Notes under the pieces: model-generated | What the model was told of the DNA's origin: nothing | The model's database searches: none | The model's input: the letters and a program-made list of their open reading frames with translations, nothing else | Made by a program: the position numbers and the translations under genes | Source: Clostridiaceae bacterium | Lineage (GTDB): Bacteria > Bacillota > Clostridia > Lachnospirales > Lachnospiraceae | Direction: 5' to 3' | Length of the DNA stretch: 10,863 bases | NCBI GenBank assembly: GCA_018378255.1 | Contig: JAGZXV010000193.1 | Location: forward strand, 1 to 10,863 | In this document: positions 1 to 5,648 of the stretch, one piece after another | How positions within the stretch are numbered: position 1 is the stretch's first letter | How the letters are laid out: every line of letters starts with the position of its first letter

Positions 1-2
1 AG

Positions 3-512
3 GATGAAGAAGAGATATTTATGGAGAATGGGGAAGAGCTTTTCCAGGAGGACCGGGAAGAGGGAGAAGAGGATGGAGAACCATATGGGGACAAGCATGG
101 GGATGGAGTAAGACCTAAGAGCAGACCTGGAATCAGAGATCAAAAGGTGGGCAGGCGGTTTGGCAAGGCAGCCCGGAGGCTTAGAAATCTGTTCATACTT
201 CCTGGATTTTCCGGTGAAGAGACGGTATTAAGGCCCAGGCGCCAGCATCATTTTTTCAGAAATATCTGGAACTTGATCCTGGCATGTGCGGCGTTTGCCG
301 TAAAAGGGGTTGTGTTATGCTGTATCGCTCCCATTTTCCTGTTTTTGGCATTTATGGTAGTCATGTTTGGGACTTTGATAGTGCTGGTGGTTATGGGGTA
401 TCCGTTAATTGGAGCAGCTGTCATGACACTTGGCGGACTTATCAGCGGTTTTGCCTTTATCTGGTTTATATGGGACATTTTATTTTCTAAGAAAGCGGGG
501 AAGCAGGAATGA
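3..512 (+). CDS. DUF1700-like membrane protein, 5' end outside window
   Basis: The reading frame is open from the left edge of the window (first full codon at 3), so the true start is probably upstream. An internal ATG at 21 is possible but has only a weak purine-rich stretch before it. The visible part begins with a very acidic, charged segment, then a basic linker, then three hydrophobic segments (about residues 86-155 counting from the ATG at 21) and a short basic tail. This order, and a downstream partner resembling DUF4097, fits the C-terminal half of DUF1700 (HAAS-type) membrane proteins, which in Firmicutes commonly sit between a PadR-type regulator and a DUF4097 protein. The N-terminal HAAS domain would lie outside the window, so the family call rests on the membrane part and on context. 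It overlaps the next gene by ATGA, indicating translational coupling. The biochemical function is unknown. Confidence 0.6.
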   Translation, partial: DEEEIFMENGEELFQEDREEGEEDGEPYGDKHGDGVRPKSRPGIRDQKVGRRFGKAARRLRNLFILPGFSGEETVLRPRRQHHFFRNIWNLILACAAFAVKGVVLCCIAPIFLFLAFMVVMFGTLIVLVVMGYPLIGAAVMTLGGLISGFAFIWFIWDILFSKKAGKQE

Positions 513-1072
513 GTGTGAGAAAAAGATTAGTCATCGCTTTCATCATTGGTTTTTTAATGATGGGAATAGGCGGCGGGATTTCCTTTGCGGAATTTTCTTC
601 TTTCCGTTACGGCGGTGAAAAGATTTTAAACGGAGAGATGAGTACGGTAAACCTTCAGCAGACAGTGCCGGAGGATGCGGACGAGATTGTTATCCGGACA
701 TATGGATATGACAGCAGAAGGGTCAGGATTGTGGAAGACAGTTCCATGGCAGCAGGTGAAATTTTAGTTGAAGTGACCTGTGATGCGGATGCTGTTGAGC
801 CCATAATTGAAGAGCTGGAAGATTACGATTACAACGAAGGGCCGGAGGAGATATCAGACGAGCCTGAGACTGCTTTGCAGAAAACGAAAAAAGTAGTATA
901 TGCGCTGAATTATTATTATTCAAATGACGATCTCACAGAATTCTTTAAAATGAAAGACGAATTTATGGAGTGTATAAAAAACAGGGTGATTTATTCTTAT
1001 TCCTATAATGAAATTCAGGGAGTTTTGATTAAAGTGCCGCTGGGATTATCGGAACGAATTTCGTTGAGGTAG
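509..1072 (+). CDS. short membrane-anchored DUF4097-like protein, possibly truncated
   Basis: This 187-residue protein starts at an ATG overlapping the upstream stop (ATGA), with AGGA just before it. Residues 1-27 are a basic start plus one hydrophobic segment (RLVIAFIIGFLMMGIGGGIS), an uncleaved anchor or signal peptide. The rest is predicted extracytoplasmic, acidic and Tyr/Asp/Glu-rich around residues 100-120. Position after a DUF1700-like gene and the late IKVP motif suggest the DUF4097 (adhesin-like beta) family. Those proteins usually continue for many more beta strands after such a KVP motif, whereas this one stops after about 12 residues. Reading +2 from about position 1034 gives a more family-like tail (TNFVEVGTQNSADGLE) before a stop at about 1102, so a frameshift is possible. 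The family call is tentative and no function is assigned. Confidence 0.6.
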   Translation: MSVRKRLVIAFIIGFLMMGIGGGISFAEFSSFRYGGEKILNGEMSTVNLQQTVPEDADEIVIRTYGYDSRRVRIVEDSSMAAGEILVEVTCDADAVEPIIEELEDYDYNEGPEEISDEPETALQKTKKVVYALNYYYSNDDLTEFFKMKDEFMECIKNRVIYSYSYNEIQGVLIKVPLGLSERISLR

Positions 1073-1088
1073 GAACTCAAAACAGTGC

Positions 1089-1116
1089 AGATGGTCTGGA
1101 ATAGATGGTCTGGAAA
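1089..1116 (+). repeat. 14-nt tandem duplication
   Basis: Two adjacent copies of agatggtctggaat (1089-1102 and 1103-1116) differ only at the last base. They lie just after the stop of the DUF4097-like gene and before the promoter at 1127. The junction creates a TAG in the +2 reading frame of the preceding gene. Confidence 0.8.
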
Positions 1117-1126
1117 TGTTAGGACA

Positions 1127-1155
1127 TTGTATTTTTGCAGCCATAGTAGTATAAT
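1127..1155 (+). promoter_or_regulatory. sigma-A type promoter for the 1294-4605 gene group
   Basis: TTGTAT (1127-1132) is followed after exactly 17 nt by a perfect TATAAT (1150-1155). Transcription would begin near 1162. The next gene starts at 1294 and a terminator-like hairpin lies in between, so the transcript has a leader of about 130 nt or may end as a short RNA. Confidence 0.7.
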
Positions 1156-1220
1156 AGTAATGTTTACAAAAGATATTTTGGCTGAAGATTAACTCATAAT
1201 TAGGAATGATTGGAATTGAA

Positions 1221-1260
1221 TTCCAGGCTGTTATGACAGGCAGCCTGGGATTTTTCTTTT
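1221..1260 (+). terminator. intrinsic terminator or attenuator upstream of the membrane-protein operon
   Basis: CCAGGCTG (1223-1230) pairs perfectly with CAGCCTGG (1241-1248) across a 10-nt loop and is followed by a T-rich tract (tttttctttt, 1251-1260). It lies downstream of the promoter at 1127-1155 and 34 nt before the ATG at 1294. A second small stem, TGGAATT/AATTCCA (1211-1225), shares bases with its 5' arm and could compete with it. It may end readthrough from the upstream genes, end a short RNA, or act as an attenuator. Confidence 0.7.
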
Positions 1261-1293
1261 GTAAAAATCCAAAACAGGAAGCAGAGATAAGGT

Positions 1294-2097
1294 ATGAAGA
1301 AGAGAAAAAGTGTCAGATATTATAGAAGCCCTGACGAGAAATTTTTAAATGATCTGGGAAGTTTAAAGCCGTCCCAACTTTCGCCTGGAAATTTGCTGGG
1401 AACGCTGGCTCCGGCAGGATGTGTGATCCTTCCGCTTGTGCTGGCTGCGGTTTTATCAGGGGGCCTTCTGGCGCTGCCGGGAGTGCCTCAGAGCATACTC
1501 AGAATCGTACTGGTGCTCTCAGTAGGCATTAAACTGTTCATTCTGCCGGAACTGGCCCTGGCATTTCCCGACGACTTTTTCGGCGCCTGTAATTTTTTTC
1601 ATAACTGGGCCGGTTATCTGGGGATATTGAGTTTATATTTTAAGGGAGACCAGTACAATATTCTCAATGAGCCCCTTGTATTTTATGGGCTCTGGCTGAT
1701 CATAAGCATTGTGATCTGTTTTCTGTTTTTGAAAAACCATAAGGTGCATTTAAATGGAAAACGGGTTCTGGCTTATCTGATCCTGTGTCTGTTTCTAACA
1801 ACTGTAATCAATGCGGCGGTTGTGGATCTGAACGTAAATCTTTATCATTCCGAACCGGTTATTATGGAACAGACAGTAGTAAAAAAATATGATAAAAACA
1901 GGTTTGCGGCCAAGTTTACATCCACACGGAGATATTATATTGAAACAGAGGATGTGACTGACGAAAACCGAAAGGAAGAGGCAGTTTATCTTCTTCCATA
2001 TAAAGAATATGAAAAACTTCAGCCGGAAGACAAGGCAAAAATATATACCTATAAAGGTTTGTTTGGAATATCATGGTGTGAGGTAAAAGCTGAGTGA
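1294..2097 (+). CDS. unrecognised four-helix integral membrane protein
   Basis: This 267-residue protein matches no family I recognise. A basic, hydrophilic N-terminus (residues 1-35) is followed by four likely membrane helices at about 40-62, 68-90, 127-147 and 157-176. Between helices 2 and 3 is an aromatic-rich loop (FPDDFFGACNFFHNWAGY). A C-terminal soluble domain of about 85 residues (180-267) is rich in Tyr, Lys and Glu. With an even number of helices, both ends should be on the same side of the membrane. Ribosome binding is modest (gagataagg close to the ATG). It is the first gene after the promoter at 1127 and overlaps the exporter-like gene (GTGA), so the two products are probably made together. 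It might be a partner of that exporter, but only context supports this. Confidence 0.8.
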   Translation: MKKRKSVRYYRSPDEKFLNDLGSLKPSQLSPGNLLGTLAPAGCVILPLVLAAVLSGGLLALPGVPQSILRIVLVLSVGIKLFILPELALAFPDDFFGACNFFHNWAGYLGILSLYFKGDQYNILNEPLVFYGLWLIISIVICFLFLKNHKVHLNGKRVLAYLILCLFLTTVINAAVVDLNVNLYHSEPVIMEQTVVKKYDKNRFAAKFTSTRRYYIETEDVTDENRKEEAVYLLPYKEYEKLQPEDKAKIYTYKGLFGISWCEVKAE

Positions 2098-3116
2098 AAC
2101 GGAAACCGGATTATCTGAAAATACTAAAGATAGCGGCGGGAACGGGGATTTCTATTATAATAGCGGAGTTTTTGGGGCTGAGGTACAGCGCGTCCGCAGG
2201 TGTGATCACCCTTCTCAGCATTCAGGATACAAAAAAGGAAACGATCCGGGTAGTAGGGCGGCGGCTGGCATCATTTGTGCTGGCATTGGGATTATCCGCC
2301 GTCTGTTTTCATGTATTCGGATACGGAGCGCTGGCAGTGGCGGTCTTTTTATTGTTTTTTGCCGCGGCCTGTATACAATTTCATATGCAGGAAGGAATTT
2401 CGGTCAATACGGTGCTTATGACCCATTTCCTGGCGGAGCAGTCCATGGGAGCTTCGGACATTCTCAATGAAGTTCTCCTTCTTTTGGTGGGAGCTGGTAT
2501 CGGGGTGGTTTTAAATCTCTATATTCCAGGAAAGAAAAAACTGATAAAAGCCAGCCAGATACAGATTGAGGACCGCATGAGGGATATCTTAGGAACTATG
2601 GCGGAAGCTCTTTTAGGCCGGGCGGCAAGATGCGGCCGGTCAAAACCTCTGCTTTTGCTGGAAGAAGACCTGGAATTGGGGGAAAAACAGGCATATGAAG
2701 ATATGGAAAACACCCTTTTGGCGGAAACCAGATATTATCTGCGCTATATGAACATGAGAAAAAGCCAGGCGCTGGTACTCACGAGAATTGAAAAACAGAT
2801 GTGCATGCTGGAAATGCTGCCGCTTCAGGCAGAACAGATTGCAGGTTTGATGCGCCATATCAGCGAGCGGTTTCATGAATTTAATAATGCCATAGAATTG
2901 ATGGAAGAACTGGAATCTGTTAAAATGAGCATGAGGGAGCAGCCTTTGCCATCGGCCAGGACGGAATTTGAAAACAGGGCTATATTATTTCAGATTCTGA
3001 TGGAACTGGATCAGTTTCTGTCCATAAAAAAGGAATTTGTACAAGAACTGGAGGCAGATGAAATCCGGGAATTCTGGAAATCCGGAAGCTGCGATTCAGA
3101 ATGGAGGGAGTCATGA
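2094..3116 (+). CDS. ArAE/FUSC-type aromatic acid exporter family membrane protein
   Basis: A 340-residue protein starting with GTG; the start overlaps the upstream TGA, with AGGT about nine bases before it. The first ~145 residues form a compact helical membrane bundle with the hallmarks of the ArAE_1 family (formerly DUF939): a small-residue helix (AAGTGISIIIAEFLGL), then a cytoplasmic turn with IQDTKKETIRVVGRRL, and a late helix ending LVGAGIGVVLNLYIPGKKK. The remaining ~190 residues are soluble, charged and helical, matching the cytoplasmic C-terminal domain (ArAE_1_C) in position and size. Relatives are annotated as aromatic acid exporters by distant similarity to FUSC and AaeB proteins; substrates of clostridial members are generally not established. 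It is coupled to the upstream membrane protein and the downstream pentapeptide-repeat gene. The family call is firm, the transported compound unknown. Confidence 0.85.
   Translation: MKRKPDYLKILKIAAGTGISIIIAEFLGLRYSASAGVITLLSIQDTKKETIRVVGRRLASFVLALGLSAVCFHVFGYGALAVAVFLLFFAAACIQFHMQEGISVNTVLMTHFLAEQSMGASDILNEVLLLLVGAGIGVVLNLYIPGKKKLIKASQIQIEDRMRDILGTMAEALLGRAARCGRSKPLLLLEEDLELGEKQAYEDMENTLLAETRYYLRYMNMRKSQALVLTRIEKQMCMLEMLPLQAEQIAGLMRHISERFHEFNNAIELMEELESVKMSMREQPLPSARTEFENRAILFQILMELDQFLSIKKEFVQELEADEIREFWKSGSCDSEWRES
3104..3109 (+). promoter_or_regulatory. ribosome binding site that decides the pentapeptide gene start
   Basis: GGAGGG lies four bases before the ATG at 3113. An in-frame ATG at 3101 sits immediately upstream of this site and cannot use it. 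The ATG at 3113 also overlaps the exporter stop as ATGA, so 3113 is the better start. Confidence 0.75.
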
Positions 3117-3766
3117 CAAAATTAATCGAACCATGGATGCCGCCGGTGCTTGAAAAGGCTGTGGGAGGCCAGGAAATATTACGGGAATGCTGTGAAAAGG
3201 AAGAACGGCTGGAAGAGAAACTGATAACCAAGCTGGAAGTGCAGGGAGAAGTTTTTCATGCCGTCTGTGTATCAAAAGTCAAATTTGAAAACTGCCTTTT
3301 CCTGGATTGTTCTTTTAAAAAGGGGGAATTTACGGATGTGATCTTCCAGTCCTGTAATTTTTCCAACTGTGATTTCAGTGACAGTTACTTTAACAGGTGC
3401 CAGTTTACAGGTTCTAAGGGGATGGGGGCCAAATTCTGCGGGAGCAGCATACAGAATCTGGCGGTCCGGGACTGTAATTTTAATTATGCCAATTTTGATT
3501 CCTGCAAATTGGAAAAAATATTGGTTGAGGATACGGAGCTCTGGGGAGCGAATTTGTCCCAGTGCAGGTGCAAAGGGGTGGAATGGAGCCGGGTCCGGCT
3601 GACGGAGGCCAGTTTTTTTAAAACGCCGCTTCAAAAGATGGATTTTCGAACCTGCGATATCACAGCTCTTTCCATTTCCGATGACTGTTCTGAATTAAAA
3701 GGCGCTGTGGTGGACCTCTATCAGGCAGCGGAGCTGGCTAAAAGGTTTGGTCTGGTGATTAAGTAG
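3113..3766 (+). CDS. pentapeptide-repeat protein
   Basis: A 217-residue protein with a charged helical N-terminus (about 1-50) and then a run of pentapeptide-type repeats from about 55 to 183. Examples are VKFENCLFLDCSFKKGEF, CNFSNCDFSDSYFNRCQF, CNFNYANFDSCKLEKI and LWGANLSQC, with Phe or Leu at the central position and Cys, Asn or Asp filling the coil corners. A short helical C-terminus follows (GAVVDLYQAAELAKRFGLVI), like the cap on many Firmicutes pentapeptide proteins. The fold is a right-handed four-sided beta helix. Some family members, such as Qnr and MfpA, mimic DNA and protect gyrase, but many have no known role, and nothing here proves a gyrase link. The repeat is Cys-rich and interrupted around residues 100-110. 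The gene is coupled by ATGA to the exporter gene. Confidence 0.85.
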   Translation: MTKLIEPWMPPVLEKAVGGQEILRECCEKEERLEEKLITKLEVQGEVFHAVCVSKVKFENCLFLDCSFKKGEFTDVIFQSCNFSNCDFSDSYFNRCQFTGSKGMGAKFCGSSIQNLAVRDCNFNYANFDSCKLEKILVEDTELWGANLSQCRCKGVEWSRVRLTEASFFKTPLQKMDFRTCDITALSISDDCSELKGAVVDLYQAAELAKRFGLVIK

Positions 3767-3810
3767 GACGGTATCGTATAATAAACAGAAATGCAGAATG
3801 GGGGAAGAGT

Positions 3811-4605
3811 ATGATTCGCTTTTTTATGTTTGCATTCATGATAATGCTGCCATTTTTTACTGTCTCAGGGCAGACGGCGGAGGCGGATATATTAACACAG
3901 AAGGAGGAATATCTGGGGCTGGAATATATTGACGCCGGGACGGATGCATTTTACATACAATCGTTGTATTTAGATAAGCTGGAAGAATGGAAAGGAGAAG
4001 GGTATGTGCCTTTGATTCTCCAGGAAGATGATTTAGAAGTGATGGAAGAAACCATATCCATGGTAAAAGAGGACTATGGTTCCATAGAAAATTATACGAA
4101 AGAAGTGCTTGAAAAGTCAAAAAAGGTGGATGCGGATCAATTTTTTGAAGAGAACCAGGAAACCTATCTGTGGTGGCAGGAATGGATGGAAGAAGAGAAC
4201 GGAGGTTCTGAGTATTCATGGGAGGAGGACCCGCAGCCACAGAGCGATTTGTATCTGCCTTCCTATGTCAAGCGGTATCTGATATTGAAGGTACCGGCCG
4301 AAGAACCTTATGAAGCGCTGGCCTATGTGCCATTTGGCGGATATAATGCCTGCCCTCTTCCCGAAGAACACATAGTGGTTGCAAAGAGATGGTATGAACT
4401 GTATGGGGCGGTTCCTTGTGCGGTGGGGTATGATACGCTCCAGTTTTATCTGGAGACACCGGTTACGGATAAGGAGGCGGTGGAAAGGCTGGCGAAAGAG
4501 ATGATGATTTACTGTGAGGATATTGTGACGCAGGGAGTGGAGAGTTTGGAGTACTTGAAGGGGAGTGTTTATGAAAGCCCGTTTTGGTTTTTCTGGTGGG
4601 ATTAG
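3811..4605 (+). CDS. DUF4253 domain protein with apparent Sec signal peptide
   Basis: A 264-residue protein with GGGGGAAG ahead of its ATG. Residues 1-20 are a hydrophobic, signal-like stretch (MIRFFMFAFMIMLPFFTVSG) with an AEA motif at 23-25, suggesting export and cleavage before Asp26. Residues 26-165 are acidic with many Trp and Glu. The C-terminal ~100 residues match DUF4253: AYVPFGGYNACPLPEEH, then RWYELYGA, then YCEDIVTQG (234-242), then the invariant-looking aromatic end FWFFWWD at the very C-terminus. The function of this domain is not established, and known members are mostly cytoplasmic, so the signal peptide is unusual. The gene follows the pentapeptide gene by 44 nt and probably shares its transcript, although a lone TATAAT at 3777-3782 could give extra initiation. 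Confidence 0.8.
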   Translation: MIRFFMFAFMIMLPFFTVSGQTAEADILTQKEEYLGLEYIDAGTDAFYIQSLYLDKLEEWKGEGYVPLILQEDDLEVMEETISMVKEDYGSIENYTKEVLEKSKKVDADQFFEENQETYLWWQEWMEEENGGSEYSWEEDPQPQSDLYLPSYVKRYLILKVPAEEPYEALAYVPFGGYNACPLPEEHIVVAKRWYELYGAVPCAVGYDTLQFYLETPVTDKEAVERLAKEMMIYCEDIVTQGVESLEYLKGSVYESPFWFFWWD

Positions 4606-4620
4606 GGTTTTAACATCAAG

Positions 4621-4654
4621 CGTGAAGGCATTTTTAAAAATGCCTTCACGTTTT
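4621..4654 (+). terminator. perfect 30-bp palindrome, likely terminator of the DUF4253 gene
   Basis: Bases 4621-4635 (cgtgaaggcattttt) are the exact reverse complement of 4636-4650, followed by TTTT (4651-4654). It starts 15 nt after the DUF4253 stop. In RNA it would form a stem of about 13 bp with a tiny loop. The T tract is short, so termination efficiency is uncertain. Confidence 0.6.
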
Positions 4655-4689
4655 ACTGTTAATGACCTGGTGATTTACATTAAAACCTC

Positions 4690-4711
4690 AAGGCATTTTC
4701 GAAAATGCCTT
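4690..4711 (+). repeat. second, related 22-bp perfect palindrome
   Basis: aaggcattttc (4690-4700) is the exact reverse complement of 4701-4711. Its sequence repeats the core of the palindrome at 4621-4650 with changes at the centre, and the similarity continues downstream (tgccttcac followed by a T-rich tract). The copies are 65 bp apart, so this looks like a duplicated terminator or palindromic unit. Its right end touches the -35 region of the next promoter. Confidence 0.7.
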
Positions 4712-4738
4712 CACCCTTTACTTTAATTCTGGTATAAT
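4710..4738 (+). promoter_or_regulatory. extended -10 promoter for the phosphoribosyltransferase-like gene
   Basis: A TGG extension precedes a perfect TATAAT (4733-4738). A weak -35 (TTCACC, 4710-4715) lies 17 nt upstream and overlaps the right edge of the second palindrome. Transcription should start near 4745, giving a 5' UTR of about 47 nt. Confidence 0.65.
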
Positions 4739-4751
4739 AAAAGAAAAGCAG

Positions 4752-4771
4752 TTTCTCCGGAACCGGGGAAA
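4752..4771 (+). other. 5' UTR hairpin ahead of the phosphoribosyltransferase-like gene
   Basis: tttctccgg (4752-4760) pairs with ccggggaaa (4763-4771), with one G-U pair and a very tight turn. It sits within about ten bases of the predicted transcript start and ends before the ribosome binding site (AGGGGG, 4781-4786). It could stabilise the 5' end or modulate expression; no T tract follows. Confidence 0.5.
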
Positions 4772-4791
4772 TTTGCGGACAGGGGGTATCT

Positions 4792-5430
4792 ATGGATAGC
4801 AGAACTTATAAAATCACGTCAACGGCCAATAATGTGCCTTTAAAGGTTACGCCAGGCCATTTCGCTACCAACCATTCCCACATTAACTATTATCTGGATA
4901 TGACCACATTGAAGGCCAGGCAGAGCGAGGCGCAGGAAGCGGCCAAGGCTCTGGTGGGAATGTATGTGTATGACACGGTGGTGGACACGATTGTGTGTCT
5001 GGACGGAACCCAGATTATCGGAGCTTATTTGGCGGAAGAACTGACACAGGCCGGTTTTATGTCCAGAAATGCACACCAGACCGTTTATATTGTCACTCCG
5101 GAATACAACAGCAACAGCCAGATGATTTTCAGAGAGAATATACAGCCTATGATTACCGGAAAGAACATTATTTTATTGATGGCATCGGTGACTACGGGTA
5201 AGACAATCAGTAAAGGCATCGAATGCATTCAGTACTATGGAGGCATCCTGCAGGGCGTTTCGGCGATATTCAGCGCATTGGATGATATCGAGGGAATACA
5301 TATCAATTCAATCTTTGGAAAGCGGGATCTTCCGGATTATGAGGCATATGATTTCAGGGAATGCCCATACTGTAAAAAGGGAATGAAACTGGATGCGCTT
5401 GTAAACAGCTTTGGTTATTCAAAATTGTAG
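4792..5430 (+). CDS. type I phosphoribosyltransferase-like protein with altered PRPP loop
   Basis: A 212-residue protein resembling orotate-type phosphoribosyltransferases. The N-terminal part (HFATNHSHINYYLDMTTLK) resembles the substrate-facing region of a clostridial PyrE-like group, followed by a Rossmann-like core with TIVCLDGTQIIGAYLAEEL. The segment aligned with the PRPP-binding loop is IILLMASVTTGKTIS (about 126-140). In active type I enzymes this usually reads as hydrophobic residues, then two acidic residues, then a TTG-type loop; here Met130-Ala131 replace the acidic pair while VTTGKT is kept. A CPYC pair (191-194) lies near the C-terminus. Relatives are often labelled orotate phosphoribosyltransferase, but the altered loop makes classic PyrE activity doubtful, and a regulatory or altered-substrate role is possible. 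The gene is monocistronic, with its own promoter and terminator. Confidence 0.75.
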   Translation: MDSRTYKITSTANNVPLKVTPGHFATNHSHINYYLDMTTLKARQSEAQEAAKALVGMYVYDTVVDTIVCLDGTQIIGAYLAEELTQAGFMSRNAHQTVYIVTPEYNSNSQMIFRENIQPMITGKNIILLMASVTTGKTISKGIECIQYYGGILQGVSAIFSALDDIEGIHINSIFGKRDLPDYEAYDFRECPYCKKGMKLDALVNSFGYSKL

Positions 5431-5450
5431 ATAAATGGATCGCTCTGCGA

Positions 5451-5480
5451 AGAAGAGTCCGGCCGCCCGGGCTCTTTTTC
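5451..5480 (+). terminator. intrinsic terminator after the phosphoribosyltransferase-like gene
   Basis: AGAGTCCGG (5454-5462) pairs with CCGGGCTCT (5467-5475), with one G-U pair and a CCGC loop, followed by a T run at 5475-5479. The stem is GC-rich and begins 24 nt after the stop codon. Confidence 0.85.
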
Positions 5481-5575
5481 CATTCTGCTATAACATTCAT
5501 CCTATGGAAAGAAATGATGGGCAGCAGGTTATAAAGTGAGCCGCAATGGTAATTTCAGGAAAATGAAAAAATAAG

Positions 5576-5608
5576 GAAATTGACAGTGTCGGATAGAAAT
5601 ACAAAGTG
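5576..5608 (+). promoter_or_regulatory. candidate AraC/YesN-type operator: two direct repeats 20 bp apart
   Basis: gaaattgacagtg (5576-5588) and gaaatacaaagtg (5596-5608) match at 10 of 13 positions and are spaced by 20 bp, about two helical turns. The second copy ends one base before the -10 element at 5610, where a -35 would be contacted. This is the usual geometry for activation by AraC-family regulators, and the operon encodes one. The protein-site link is inferred. Confidence 0.45.
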
Positions 5609-5615
5609 CTATAAT
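5607..5615 (+). promoter_or_regulatory. extended -10 promoter of the solute-binding protein/two-component operon
   Basis: TGC followed by a perfect TATAAT (5610-5615) gives an extended -10. No good -35 is present at 16-18 nt; the TTGACA at 5580-5585 is 24 nt away, too far for normal use. The start point would be near 5622. A promoter with a missing -35 is consistent with activator dependence. Confidence 0.6.
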
Positions 5616-5634
5616 CAGGATATTATGAAATGAC

Positions 5635-5640
5635 AGGAGG
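5635..5640 (+). promoter_or_regulatory. ribosome binding site fixing the TTG start of the binding protein
   Basis: A perfect AGGAGG lies eight bases before the TTG at 5649. The two nearer ATGs (5641 and 5644) are in another frame and too close to the site, so TTG is the start. Confidence 0.75.
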
Positions 5641-5648
5641 ATGATGCT

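Noticed and set aside
1160..1192. A 10-codon leader peptide starting at the predicted transcript start
   Set aside because: It has no ribosome binding site and no run of codons for one amino acid that would suggest classic attenuation.
3777..3782. TATAAT between the pentapeptide and DUF4253 genes as a promoter
   Set aside because: No acceptable -35 at 16-18 nt and no TG extension; mentioned only as a possible minor start.
4621..4711. Twin palindromes as a CRISPR array
   Set aside because: There are only two units, each fully palindromic, with no uniform spacers and no cas genes nearby.
5580..5615. TTGACA (5580-5585) plus TATAAT (5610-5615) as a standard promoter
   Set aside because: The spacer is 24 nt, far outside the usual 16-18; the extended -10 is the better explanation, and TTGACA lies within the first direct repeat.
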